A DNA stretch of 64,000 bases, taken from Cladocopium goreaui (Eukaryota > Sar > Dinophyceae > Suessiales > Symbiodiniaceae). Under the pieces are notes generated by a model. The model did no database searches and was not told the DNA's origin. It was given only the letters and a program-made list of their open reading frames with translations. The stretch spans positions 862,181-926,180 of the forward strand of contig CAMXCT020006745.1 in assembly GCA_947184155.2 (NCBI GenBank). Reading direction: 5' to 3'. Both the position numbers and the translations under genes were made by a program. Numbering within the stretch: position 1 is the stretch's first letter; every line of letters begins with the position of its first letter. Positions 1 to 11,400 of this stretch are shown here, in pieces.

Positions 1-479
1 TTTACTGGTGATTTCCCTGATTTCAGTACTTGGAGGACCCACGAATTGTAGCTGGTTAAGAACCAAATATGTATGACCCAGTTGGAGTAGCGGGATAATC
101 CACGAATCGGGCACTTACTAACCAGGGTTATTAACCACTTTACTAGGTCGGGATCCTTCTTTACTAGGTAAGGAATTCACGTGGATACCATGGGGATATT
201 TCACCAACCATATCGGAAAATAGGGCATCCTACTTCCTGGTAATCAAACATGGCTGGCAATGAGAGAATCAGGAGGGCATCCCAATTCGTGCCAGCGAAA
301 GTCCATGTTTTCCATAGTTACATCCCTCATGTTTCCTACTTGAACCCCAACTTTTCTTAGTCCCCATGTCTGTTTCTGAAATCCACATGTTTCTCAGTGA
401 AAAATCTCAATCAATCCCATTTTGTTTGCTTGTTTAATTCCTCTTTTTTTCCGTAGTGCAGTTTGTACAACCACTTCAC
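1..479. other. non-coding AT-rich DNA with one half foldback element
   Basis: No credible coding frame on either strand. Around 228-262 lies one arm of the foldback family seen elsewhere in the window (CTGGTAATCAAACATGGC), without a clear partner arm. Confidence 0.5.
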
Positions 480-577
480 TCAATGGATTGGTTTAAGGGA
501 AAAATTGCAGGAAAGCACCATATATAATGGGAAAATCTATGGTTTCCTGTAAATTTCCCCTTAAACCAATCCATTGA
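480..577. mobile_element. foldback (MITE-like) element, about 35-bp inverted arms
   Basis: The left arm begins TCAATGGATTGGTTTAAGGG and its near-exact reverse complement closes the element at 543-577, with a loop of about 28 bases. It has no coding capacity. The arm sequence differs from the TACCCTCTGG family, so it is probably a separate family or a single event. Confidence 0.65.
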
Positions 578-579
578 TT

Positions 580-1640
580 CACCAAATGTCAACCACTTTA
601 CTAAGTGGAATATTCCCAACTTTTTCCTCGCTCCATCCCCATGAAAACTACTATTACTAGGACAATTCCCCCAGCTATAACTTGGTTTTCACTATCACCA
701 TTAACTATGATATTCCATGATTGTTGGTTTAAAGGGATGATAACTATACATAAAGATATTATCACAATTAACTAATAGTTTTAGCCAGCCCCACTCAGTT
801 TGTAGATAATATATATATATATATGTATATTTATATATATTATATAGTTGTTATTATATTCCATTACAATCACTATAATCCCATTGTTAATCACTATAAT
901 TACTAGAAACACTATAATCCCACGATTGTCATCTACAACTATTAATCACCATTAATCTCTATTAATCAATATAAGTAGTTATCTAAAATCTATAATCCCA
1001 GTATTAAACGGTTAAAAAACATATCTATATTGCCATTATAATTCCATCATTACAATAGTGTATAGATTATATTATTACACTGACACTGGTTTATTACAAC
1101 CCAGTAAATCCCTGCTGATCATCAGATATTTTATCATTATAATCCCATCATTACACTGGTACATTATGACACTGGATTATAGATCTAATAATATAGTGAA
1201 TCACTATTAAACACGAATAGATGAATATAGTCACTGCTTAAGAAAAAAACACTATTCAATTAGAGATTAATCTCTATTAAACACGATTTGCATTGATACG
1301 ATAATTCATCAATCAGAGATAATAGAGGAGATAACAGTGGGATTAAGTAACTAATGATGATCATCTGATGACCATTACTGGTTCCCATTTCTATAATCAG
1401 AGATCAGGTAATCAGCTATAACTTGGTTCATAATCACCATTACTTATTATTTCATAAACTAATAACAGTCTATTGTTACTGTAATCACAATTTCACGTTT
1501 AATCACTATTAATCACGGATGATCCAGGCCATTTTAATCAATTAGTCACTATTAATCACTCATAATCACTACAAAACACCCTAAATAGAATTATCAATCA
1601 CTAAGACTATTAATTACTGATAAGATAATTTAATCACTGT
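580..1640. repeat. degenerate AATCACTATT-type satellite-like DNA
   Basis: About 1 kb of AT-rich sequence built from drifting variants of short words such as ATTAATCACTATTAATC and ATAATCCCATTATT. No coding frame stands out. A related texture reappears near 62.0-62.6 kb. Confidence 0.5.
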
Positions 1641-4240
1641 TAGTGCTTAACATTAAACACTATCAAGCACATATATTAATCTATTCATTATTAAACACAG
1701 ATGAGGTCTCGATGAGGTCGTGGCATCTCTGGTCTCCAAAGAGGCGCGCTGGAAACCCAACGTGGCTCGGCGTAAGCGCCGCAAGCGCCGTGGTTCCACG
1801 GGGCCCCCGTTCCAAAAACCATAGGAAAACCATAGGAAACCATAGGAAAATTGTGATTTTAGCAAGATATAATGGATGGATGAGATGTATTTAAACATGA
1901 TCAAGTTAGCTGGACTCTTTTTGTTACCCACCAAGGTTAAGAGTGGTGATTGAATGGGATATTCATTGGACTTAACGGATATATACATATGCATAATTAT
2001 ACATATGTGTTTTATAATTATATATATATACATATCTTGTCATAAGCAAATAGACCATAAACTATCTTACCATATGTGGGTGAGGATATTGATTTTTCAT
2101 GGTGCTTCCACTTTCCATGGTCAAGCCACGCCTTTTGTTTGAACCCATGTTGGTCAATAGTCAGATTTGGAGATATTGAGTAATTCACATGGGGATTTCA
2201 TGGTGTAGTGGGATATAAAACCAATTAGAATCAGTAGCTGCGGGATATTTGAAGGGATGGTCATGAATCCATTCTTGTGGGGATAGATTTTTGAGGTTAG
2301 GAATCACACTAAGGGATGGATGACTTGAAACACGATTAACCATGCTTTGACCATGACACGCGTGGGATTTACAAGTAACATGCTGGAGAATATGGTGATA
2401 TATCGCTGAATTTTAATTGGCAACCTTTTTTTTAAATAACTAGTCAACACGTTGGAAATATCATTGCTAACATGGATTGATAACAAAATAGATTGTATAG
2501 CATTGATAGCCAGCATGGGTTGATAAATAGGTATGGTGGATTTATAGCTAACACAGTTGGATACATATAACCAACCATACTTGGAATCTAGCCGCATATA
2601 ATTAACGGTATGATATATGGGTTTGATTGAAAACAGGGTATGACGGTATTAGCTACACATGACAAGCTCAGGGATTTTCATGGCGATAGTGAATGTTCGT
2701 GAGAATTTTGCGGAATAGGATGTACCCTATTTTCAGAGAAACCATTTCACTGTATATGCTGAATACTTTGAATATATATATATGTATATATACATACACA
2801 GATATATTCATGTGTATTGGGCCATGAAAGACATGTTGAATCCTCTATATCAAAATATTATATATATCTATATATTAGGTTCTTGTTCTTTTTTGGTAGT
2901 GTACTGATATATATACTTATATTTATATTTATATCTTTGTAATATACGCATATTTAGATAGTTGAACATAATATCTACATATACACACACATCTACTTGT
3001 TTCCATTTGCGTACTTACAGCCAATATAGGTGTGTATATATATAATATTATTTATATATATAACATGTTCACATAATTTCAAATATGATGAAATGCAAAC
3101 ATGAAGATTTGCACGCGTTAGATGCATGAGATGTCCCCAGTGGCAATACGAGACATGTCCCGACAGAGTTGGATGCAAAAAGCTGGTGAATCTGTTTCGC
3201 CCACCGTTTTGTGTGGATTCATGGTGACATAGACAGCAGAATACAGGAGTTATTGCGATTCAGCAATCAAAAAAGGAGGATGTAAGCATCAAAGAATGAA
3301 GATTTTGAGCCTGACCACTGACCAGTATGTTAATTTTCAACGAAAGAAGCTAATTCGGATAGAACCGGCATGATACAAGCAAAGATCTTTTGGGCGATCA
3401 TTGGGCTACACGCGATGATAATCAGTGATGCAGGATCGCAAAAATGCATAGATTGAATACCAATTATACTTTCTGGGACGTCTTTAGGGATAGACCCTTC
3501 AAAGATAGAAACCAGTTATATAATCTTGCCAAAAGTGGGGTCAGGGAGCATGGAGACTTCTGAATTGGAGTTTCCATATGATGTTCCCATTTTCCACGTG
3601 TTCGCAGCATTGCACTAGCAACGCGAGGCAAGATTCCGCGGACAGAAGATATTCGGAAGGTCGGCCTTCTATATTTTCCCCTGTAAATGCGGGTTGCCAT
3701 AGTCGTGGGGGATCCCAAAATGGTTGGTTTACAATGGAACATCCTTCTATAAATGGATGATTTAGGGGTATCCCTATTTTTAAGAAACCACCAAGGAAAC
3801 CACCCAAGTGGGTATTTCAATGGGAGCCATGTTGGCTTGACAGGGAAAGCGACTGCATTCTGCTCGTAGGCTTTGATGGATGTCCTTCATCCAAGAGCAC
3901 GCTTCAATCCAAGAGCACGGCTCAATCGAAAGTACAAGGTGGTGCCCCCCAGTTATGCTTGTTGATTTGTACCTTATTCGAACTCTACCCAGAAAATCCA
4001 AATGGCTCATTGGACCCCTACAGGACATAGGGGGGCAACATGAGTTATTTAACTGGGATTTAAGTGTCCGGGTATGTATAGATATAATCATATAACCATA
4101 TGTATATATAATATACAGCATGATATAGACCAGAAGTCCAGTCGTTAGCCAAGTGAAGAAACAACATCGCTAAGGATTGGCGCCTACGAGCATGCAAACA
4201 CCTCTTTCTGGAGGCTAAGCCGCACCACTGGACTGGATCT
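1641..4240. other. intergenic DNA, no supported gene
   Basis: Short open frames occur on both strands, but none has splice context, a recognisable domain or biased codon use. The GC-rich patch 1731-1815 includes a small hairpin around GGCGTAAGCGCC. The stretch 3700-3770 contains a foldback-like arm ending in CTATAAATGGATGATTT. TATA-type dinucleotide runs are scattered at 2770-2970. Confidence 0.4.
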
Positions 4241-4253
4241 GAAGCCCATCGCA

Positions 4254-4476
4254 TGGTTGCCGTATGTGGACGCGTGCCAGAATGATAGACAGGCATTGGA
4301 TACGCATAAATTACTGTCTTTGCAACGTTTTGACTTGTTCAATGCTGAATCTCAGGGGTCATTTGAGCAGGGCGACTTACAAAACAACCTGGCCATTTTA
4401 AACTCAATTGTTGCTGATCCTGATTTTAGTCCCTGGTCTTCGTATTTTTTTCAACCAAAGACCCTGGAGCTATAGT
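4254..4476 (+). pseudogene. decayed coding region, 5' part, unknown family
   Basis: An open frame begins about residues PIAWLPYVDACQNDRQ and runs for about 75 codons with ordinary protein composition, ending at a stop at 4473-4475. The frame breaks at the seven-T run near 4443. Changing frame there gives a further open stretch (DPGAIVPKLVRRRLGRAR) to about 4578. This looks like a gene that has acquired a frameshift. I do not recognise the family. It leads directly into similar broken frames down to 6.85 kb, so I treat all of these as remnants of one former coding sequence or mobile element. Confidence 0.4.
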
Positions 4477-4569
4477 GCCAAAGCTTGTAAGGCGGCGCTT
4501 GGGCCGTGCGCGTGTCCTAGCTGATAAAATTGACAATGGCATTTCATGTCTCTGCATGATGGCTTCAAG

Positions 4570-5540
4570 ACAACCATAGGTTCGCGCTTCGTGTTCCCAA
4601 CATTGGTGTTTCCCATTTTGCAGATTTGTACCTGCGCCAGCAATATTTGCGGACATTTGGGACACACACGCACACAAAAAAAAATGAGAAATCACGCTGG
4701 GTTAGATCGGTTTTGGGTTCACACCAGGAATCAATTTGAAATGCACTACGTAATTCTGGTTTTGTTTCTTCAGCTAAAGGGCGGAATAGGACATTCCCTA
4801 GACTTACAAACACATCCTTCTCAAAGGTATCTCCTCAACACACCCAAATCAGTTTCTCAAGTTTTTTTTCAAACTGTAGGGGTCGCATTTTATCTGCCAC
4901 TTAGTATAACCATGTATAATCTATTGATGATTTTCCTATTGAAATGCCAATTTACTTTGGACATTTCCCATCCATGTTTTCTTCCCGAGGTTGCGTTGGT
5001 CATCATTGACATGTTGGTCTCTGGGCATACAGCCCTGGTGTTTACCGCAACGGTGTTACCAAACATGGGCAATGGGAAATCCCGGAAACATGGAATCTTA
5101 ATGGGAAAATCGTGGAACTAGATGGTGTTTTTTTAAAAGAAGGTTTCATGTGATTGCAGGAAGGAAATTGTTCAATACTTGAAACGACTTCACACAGCGT
5201 TTGTTATTTATAAAATATATGTTGCAGTTTTTGGCGTGTCACACATCAGGGGAACATGAAATTGTATAATTTTCCAAGGGAGTAATTATCAGATGTTTGT
5301 GTTGTGGTTGAATGTATTTTGTTGTGACTTACCATGGAGGGCCCCCAAACAAATAGTTTTCTTTACAAGAAACATCAAAAACCTTTGTTGTTTGGATGAT
5401 TTTGCTACTGCATTTCAAGACCCCAGCAACACCATATTATCATCCCAAATGGCCCACACGTCATTTTTGCAGGTTCCAATGACAAGCAGACTGCGCCTTG
5501 ATACCCCAACTCAGATATTGTCCTGCAAGGTTGGTTAGTT
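4570..5540 (+). pseudogene. decayed coding region, middle part
   Basis: Two plus-strand frames stay unusually open. One runs uninterrupted for 191 codons (4546-5121). Another, read through a few stops, gives plausible protein text, for example PIYFGHFPSMFSS at about 4950 and NLNGKIVELDGVFLKEGF at about 5095. A further open frame covers 5293-5538. Alternating frames with scattered stops fit an ageing pseudogene better than active exons. No catalytic motif was recognised, and a retroelement or viral origin is possible but unproven. Confidence 0.35.
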
Positions 5541-6159
5541 GGATGCGTTTCAAATTGGCATTAACAAACCCCGGACGATTGATGGTGCATAGCAAACAGG
5601 AAAATTCTCAACCACGGGCAGTCCAGGCAAGAAAGGTTGGAATTAAGCGCAGATTATGGCAGATTTAGGTCTTTATGAATCCCCCTTGTTTTTTGTTACT
5701 GTGAATTACCTTGGTGCAAACATTAAAAAAATAAAAAACGTTGGAAACCGTTTCCATGAGTTTCCTAGGAACATGATCTACACATGGACTGGGTTGGAAT
5801 TGGTTCGTACCCGTTACAGCTTGGGAAATGTCTCAGAATCGGGTGGATTCCTTGTAATCCTAACTAAGCCCACAAAAAATGAAAGGGACCTCGAACCGGA
5901 CCTTGTTTTTGTAGCTATATTTTTTGTTTGTCAAAACCTATACATGATGGTTCAATCCCCATTAAATCGCTATTCGGCCATGGTTTTTTCCAAACGTTCA
6001 CATCATTATCATCACATTCGGATTCTTAGATACCTGCTTGTAGGGAGCGTAAACAAAACCACATCTTTGACACGTTCTTCAAGTAAGGTCAGGCGCGGCT
6101 TTCTGACACCTGAAGAAGACGGTTATGTGGAGCTGGTACATGCATTGCGGCGAGGATAG
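5541..6159 (+). pseudogene. decayed coding region, 168-codon open frame
   Basis: The longest open frame of the broken cluster starts at ATG 5656 (MADLGLYESPLFFVTVNYLG) and ends at 6159. The same frame continues upstream through isolated stops to about 5540 (FQIGINKPRTIDGA), which suggests the ATG is not the original start. The C-terminal part contains HHIRILRYLLVGS, faintly like the ILRYL word of copia-type RNase H regions; I regard that as suggestive at most. Function unknown. Confidence 0.35.
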
Positions 6160-6663
6160 TGCAACTGGTGGAGGCTTAGGATGATCTTTTCATGAAGGCA
6201 GCAACTGTGGAAACCAGGAATGTGCAGTTTAGTATTTCATAGTGTTTGATATGTTTATAGCAGACATACCACCTCCAAAAATGTGCAGGGTATCTAAGAT
6301 TGGCAATGTAATCATTAAAACAAAAAGTATCAAATCAAAATTGGAGGTTTCGCATCCATTAATCATGGAAAACAATCAAGGTTCATCAACAAATCACACC
6401 TTAACATGATTCAACAAACAAACTGTGTGTTTTTCTCACCATGAATATACAAGGTGAGGCCCCCCAAACAATAGCGAAGATGGCTCAGAACTTCAATATG
6501 TATGGTTTGTGACAATTAATAACTATGTTTGATTATACCTATAAATTGTGTCCAGAAACCAACTTATAACTGGAGGCTGGAGGTCCCAACTTGTATATTG
6601 TTTTCAGTATTTGGGCTATAGGCTGCAGACTTGCAGTGCCAATCCTAATCTATCTCAGCATGA

Positions 6664-6843
6664 GAGCAGATTGAAGATGATTACCCCGAAAATTTGCACG
6701 CTCAATGCCAATGCTATTCGATGCACCCCAAGGCAATGTTTAAGTGCATTGGGAAGATCTTAGTGGATTGCTTTGCGAGGACGAGCATGCTTGAATTCAA
6801 AAGTTTCAAAACCCAGTTGGCAGAGAATTTTTCTGCTGCCCAA
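6664..6843 (+). pseudogene. decayed coding region, 3' end (Cys-containing tail)
   Basis: A frame of about 60 codons runs from about residues EQIEDDYPENLHAQCQCYS through CIGKILVDCFARTSMLEF to a TGA at 6841-6843. Codon third positions look coding-like. It lies on the same strand as the broken frames upstream, so it may be the carboxyl end of the same former protein. There is no clear splice acceptor and no recognised domain. Confidence 0.35.
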
Positions 6844-6859
6844 TATTGGTGATGATACT

Positions 6860-7560
6860 TCATAATTATAATCCATGTTCAGCATCCTCACTAACCAACT
6901 GCTATAATAAGGAGTTATCCAGTAGGTTCATTTTTAGTGAAGCTGATAGTTGAGAATAGGATGCAACGACGGGCATTCAGGATTCACTATTCACTCACTT
7001 GGCGTATTGGATGGATTGGATTGACATAGTGATCTAGTTTTGTTATATAAGTTTGTTGGAATTAGGTTGGTAAACGGTGAACATAGTAAACATTAAACAC
7101 AATTTATCCAACAACTAAACTTTTAGAAGGCGATCAACTAAGCACCAAGTGTAATATGCTGATAATATGCTGTAGGACTAAGAAAACAAATCAGAAGATC
7201 TCACGTTCTCATTTTTTGAGAAGGGAATATTGATCAACTTGTAGTGTGGCTTCATGGTTGTTGCCATCAGCGGCTTGGTTGTTGCTTTTGCGGCGGCGAC
7301 ACCTCCGGCAAAACTTGGGTTACTGTCACTGTTATGTAATTACTGTAGTTTTTTTGTTTTTTTGTAATGTTACTTTATCGTACTGTAGTTTTTTGGGGTT
7401 AATGCAATGTACTGTAATGTTACGGGCAAACACCTCGTTTTTCCCGCGCTTGTCGGCGGCCATCTTCGTATGTCCTGAAAACCTGGTAAAAATGAGAGTT
7501 TTTTGCATCATGGCTAACTTCATGTTGTATATCGGCACGCACAGCATAGGGACCTGTGCG
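6860..7560. other. no supported gene
   Basis: AT-rich DNA. Around 7330-7440 it contains repeated TACTGTA/GTAATGTTA words that recur at 8058-8075. The plus-strand open frame 7246-7632 ends in a histidine run that is simply the CAT microsatellite, so it is not accepted as a gene. Confidence 0.4.
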
Positions 7561-7570
7561 AGTCTCCTTA

Positions 7571-7572
7571 CA

Positions 7573-7608
<36 letters not shown>
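7571..7608. repeat. (CAT)n microsatellite
   Basis: An uninterrupted run of CAT trinucleotides immediately precedes the tandem array that follows. Confidence 0.9.
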
Positions 7609-7609
<1 letters not shown>

Positions 7610-7960
7610 CCCCTGTTGAAGATCTTCAATGAATGTAGAAGCTTAACGGTGGTGAGAGAATTAAACGGACCCTGATGGAAGGTCTTCAATGAATGTAGAA
7701 GTTCAACGGGGGTGGGAGAATTAAACCCTTATTGAAGATCTTCAATGAATGTAGAAGTTTAGCGGAGATGGGAGAATTAAACCCTTATTGAAGATCTTCA
7801 ATGAATGTAGAAGTTAGACGGGGGTGGGAGAATTTAACCCTTATTGAAAATTCTCAATGAATGTAGAAGTTTAACGGGGGTCGGAGAATTAAACCCTTAT
7901 TGAAGATCGTCAATGAATGTAGAAGTTTAACGGGGGTGGGAAATTTATATTCCCTAAATA
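7609..7960. repeat. tandem array, about 60-bp unit, six copies
   Basis: The unit contains TGAAGATCTTCAATGAATGT then AGAAGTTTAACGGGGGTGGG and AGAATTAAACCC. TGAAGATCTTCA is itself palindromic, so each unit carries a small hairpin. The copies diverge at single bases, and the last ones degenerate near 7950. Confidence 0.85.
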
Positions 7961-8394
7961 CCCTTGTTGATCTTCCCAATTGAATGTAAAGTCTAACGTT
8001 TGATATCCCCAAGTGTACAGCATAGAAGGGGTGTGCGCGATACGGGATGTTTGCGCGTAATGTTACTGTAATGTTTTTGCTTTTCGGTTTGTTGCATTCT
8101 TCAATGATTCAAGAGAAACAGTTGCACCGTGGCAGGGAGAATGAGCTCCCAGCAAAAGCTTGAACCTCGCGCGCGAGCTTGAACCTCGCGCTGCGCGCTG
8201 CCAAGAAAATGCGTGCCAGTGCGACACCTGACGTTTCGCAACAGTGATTCAAAAACATCAAAACTTGGAAATGACCTTTGTCCATCATCTTCGTTTGTTA
8301 TTCTAATTCGTAGGGCGACTCCTGCTACAACAGCAACACATTATATAAGTTGATTTACATGTGGCATTGGTGGTTTGTTTTATGCATCATGCAG

Positions 8395-8460
8395 GGATTG
8401 CATGAGTATGCCATCGAGATTGCCACTGCAAATGATCTGATGTACCGCAAGAATTTGTTC
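8395..8460 (+). CDS. gene P, possible 5' exon
   Basis: After the acceptor-like TGCATCATGCAG the frame reads GLHEYAIEIATANDLMYRKN with coding-like third positions. The 3' limit is uncertain: no GT donor occurs before the GT-starting foldback at 8480, so the exon may end there or at a non-canonical GA/GC donor. It is probably part of the plus-strand membrane-protein gene that continues at 8634, but the phase link was not confirmed. Confidence 0.45.
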
Positions 8461-11400
8461 CATTTAATTATATCTGGCTGTTGGTTTGGAACATCTGTTA
8501 TTCTCCATAATATACGGCATAATCCTTCCCATAGACTAATATTTTTCAAGATGGTTATTGCACCACCAACCAGATATAAATCGGTGAAGGTGGTGTCGGA
8601 CCGCAACCCTTTATATACATGGTTGTTGCACAGCTCCTTCATGTTATGGTCTCCGAACTGGGAGGATTCTCCCTGTATATCCCCTGGTACCTTTTTTCTG
8701 GTTGGATTTATCTTGGCTATACAACTACCCCAAATTTGGTTGGTCCAATTGCAGTCTAAAACATTCTAAAACCATTTATAGCACTTTGGGGTTGGTTCAG
8801 TCCCCATTATACTCTTCGGTAAATAAACATAACCACGGAAAACTACCCATTTGTAGATGATTTATATAACCATTTTCCATGGTTATGTTTTATAACCGGA
8901 ACGTTGGTGGCTCGAAGCTGAACATCAATCCATGGGTAAAGCGGGTGGTTAGATCATCCTGATCGTAAGCGGTTATTAAGCATAGGGATCCAAAGTCCCC
9001 GATTCTGTAGGTTATCCTATATAAACTGGGAAAATTATAACGACCAAACCCTGTTCTCCCGTCCGTCCCGACCCCTGGAATCATAGTTTTTATATGGGAA
9101 ATGATCCCTAAATGGCCCAACAATGCAGGTGAGTGAATTATTGTAATTTGCCCAGATATAATATGACAAACCATTCAAACTGGGTGAACTACTGTAACTA
9201 TGATTACAGTTATGGCATTTTTTTATGGGTTTATAATCTGATTGGTGGTTTGGAACATGAATTTTATTTTTCCATATATTGGGAGTAATCATCCTAACTG
9301 ACTTTCATGTTTTTTTCAGAGGGGTAGGTATACCACCAACCAGCAATGATATGTAACCATCCTTACAAAAGTTATAATTTCATCTACCGATTGTTAGTTG
9401 GGCCCTAACTGTAAAACTTTCACAACTGGGTGAATTAACTATACAATGTGAGGCTCCCAAGATAGCTAAGTTGGTTCAAAAAACTCCAATAACTATGGTT
9501 TATGGTACACAACTAACTATAGTTACTGGGGCGAATCTAAACCAACGTTCATCACAACGGGGGGCCTCACATTGTATGATTCTTGAGCCAGTTACGATCC
9601 ATGGGATGATCTTCCAAGTGTTTTGTGTTTCTTACGAGGGGATAGTAGGGGGATAGCTCCGGGTTGCAATGAAATATGGAATGAAATGACACTTTCTATG
9701 GGTCCCTGGGTCTAGGTACATACAATATTTTAATGTGTCTATAATCCAAATATAAACATATCCATATATATATATATACTTATACATATATATATATGTG
9801 TGTGTATCATATGTCTATCATTGTTGACTCACCTGAATAGTTTGATCTTTGGAGATCATTTTCATCGTTGCGGTCCGGGCTTAACACCGCCTAAATTGCG
9901 AAGTTACAGATTTAGAGCCCCAGAAAACCCACAGATTTAGAGTGATGAGAGATGAGATAGCTGGGATAGCCACATATATCTGGATGAATTTGATCATGAC
10001 CTCACGTCGTGACGTCAGTGGACTGATCATTTGGATTGGGAAAATCATCAATGGCCGAATGATAACAGCTATTTCTGGTTTAGTGAATGATGGGTTGCAC
10101 GGATTTAAATAGGTGTTTTCCCAGCAACGGGCACATGCTGCCAACACTGTGATTACACTGTGATTAATGTGTAGATCGCTATGCGTTCCCCAAGGGAAGT
10201 TGGTTTTGGAGCTGCAATAAGTGTTGGATGTATGGTAGGTAGAGATTAATCACTCCAGTTCTTAATTGTCTTAAACGATGAAATACATCCACATTTCCAT
10301 TGCTAAAAAGGGAAACGTTCATTTGATATCACATCTATACATGATTTTTCAGTATGTTGTCCATGGTTAACTGTGGCTGTATCCTCCAAAAGCATGTTGA
10401 AACTCTGCATATTCTGCTACAATGTGGGGCCTTCTAGTTATCTAACTGTTTATTTTTAGTATTATAATACCATCTAACTATGACAACTACCGTAACCATG
10501 AGGTTCAACAAAAACTATCAATCACCTATCATAAATCCCAATGATAGATTTTTATTGATAGTTCGCCAATCAGGTTTACTGATAGGTGATACCCTCCGGT
10601 AATTTAACATAGCTATTGAAAATGGCCGTTTATAGTGAGTTTTCCCATGAAAAATGGTGATTTCACATAGCAAAATGTTAGTTTGACAGAGGGTATCGCA
10701 AATCCCAATAATAGTGCACCTTAGCTATCAGTCCCACGTATATCAATCCCATTGAATCCCAATTTTCGGTTGAGAGACATGAGAAAAAAATTCCCCACCT
10801 ACTGGTGCTCCAGTTTTCGCTGTTTGTGAACGCTAAGTTACGGTGCGTTTGTAACTCCCAATAACTATATATGGTTCTTGTTGGTGATATATCAATATTT
10901 ACTATGGTTTTTTAAAAAGCAAACATCGCTGGTGGGCACCACCTTGTATGGTGAGTTCAACCAACATCCCCCAACGCTCAGGTGTATTGCTCCGCCACAG
11001 ATGACTTGTGCGCTGGCTGCCTGGCGCGATCGTGCGAAAATTTGGAGACATTGCTGGTTTAATGAAGTTTAAGAAACTGCCATATACTATCATGATATCT
11101 ACGCATGGTGGGTTTTCAATATCAGTCTGAATGTACAGCAGGGTACAGTACTAAGTACCATCCATGCAGAGTTGCAAAGCAATACGGGCATGTTGTCGTT
11201 TTCTAAGAAACTATATCTATATGATTTTTGGCTGTAACGGTTTTACGCGTTATTTTTGCATGTTGGACAAATGCTTTGTTTAATGGACTGTGGACTGTGT
11301 TGAACTGTATACCTTTACATCTTGAAATATAGACTTTTTGAGTTATATATATAAGTCACCCCTATCCAGTCCATCCATATCATCCTTCCAGCCGCACACA

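Noticed and set aside
5941-6100. Copia-type RNase H word ILRYL in the decayed region
   Set aside because: Five residues without the surrounding catalytic aspartates are not enough to call a retrotransposon.
7246-7632. 128-codon frame ending in a histidine run
   Set aside because: The histidines are the CAT microsatellite; upstream text has no domain or splice context.
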